Origin: Triplophysa rosa
Taxonomy: Eukaryota; Chordata; Actinopteri; Cypriniformes; Nemacheilidae
Assembly: GCF_024868665.1 (NCBI RefSeq)
Contig: NC_079898.1
Location: 24,576,735 to 24,640,734, forward strand
Direction of reading: 5' to 3'
Length of the DNA: 64,000 nt
The position numbers were made by a program, and so were the translations under genes. Position 1 is the first letter of the stretch. Each line of letters opens with the position of its first letter. Below, in pieces: positions 63,941 through 64,000 of the stretch. The notes below the pieces were generated by a model. That model saw nothing but the letters and a program-made list of their open reading frames with translations, was not told the origin of the DNA and did not search any database.

Positions 63941-64000
<60 letters not shown>
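63941..64000. repeat. (CT)n microsatellite running off the window
   Basis: A pure CT run of at least 30 units reaching the last base, so its true length is unknown. Confidence 0.97.

Larger units (their letters stand above)
51582..64000. other. Upstream intergenic DNA right of the LTR element
   Basis: No gene is recognised. Apart from the listed repeats, 55300-56150, 56400-58100, 59100-60300 and 61340-63940 show only anonymous short ORFs. The GC-rich patch at 59390-59590 has overlapping open frames on both strands without family similarity. 63085-63430 is a non-repetitive stretch preceded on the plus strand by a good polypyrimidine-AG (TCTTTCTTTTGCAG). Confidence 0.7.

Overview
The window is animal genomic DNA, almost certainly from a teleost fish and probably a cyprinid. 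The evidence is short split coding exons with GT/AG borders, long introns, abundant TG/CA and CT microsatellites, and many fish-type repeats: L2-like LINE pieces, tRNA-derived SINE relics, hAT and Tc1-like DNA transposons, and fold-back MITEs that begin with a GGGATAGTTCACCC-like end.

Only one host gene can be supported: runx3, a Runt-domain transcription factor, on the minus strand. Five coding segments are recognisable and their splice phases all agree. From 5' to 3' of the gene they are the distal-promoter (P1) exon at 37563-37620, the proximal-promoter (P2) exon at 14040-14300, two Runt-domain exons at 13258-13414 and 12026-12130, and a linker exon at 1841-1993. The remaining C-terminal exons (activation domain, VWRPY tail) are not seen and must lie left of position 1. 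The two alternative first exons reproduce the P1/P2 layout known from vertebrate RUNX genes. The P2 exon keeps an internal splice acceptor that lets the P1 exon join in frame at Asp-Pro-Ser-Thr-Ser.

Layout: 1-1840 is intron after the linker exon. 1994-12025 is a 10 kb intron rich in MITEs and SINE relics. 12026-14300 is the compact Runt-domain block. 14301-15060 is the P2 5' region, with TATA-like and paired CCAAT elements. 15060-37562 is the 23 kb P1-P2 intron, carrying a 690-bp hAT element, a TTAA-flanked MITE, and an L2-like LINE interrupted by a solo LTR. 37563-38330 is the P1 exon and its promoter region. 38330-64000 is upstream intergenic DNA. That last block holds a 12-bp minisatellite, a 2.1-kb hAT element, a nearly intact non-autonomous LTR retrotransposon with a gag-like ORF, a second TTAA MITE, and a GCAGTGATC-type degenerate array.

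I found no evidence for a new multi-gene system. The most informative observations are the cryptic 58-bp P1 exon, the divergent linker exon, the promoter-site arrangements, and several transposons whose target-site duplications can be read directly. Transposon family names rest on remembered family features and on TIR/TSD structure, not on database searches.
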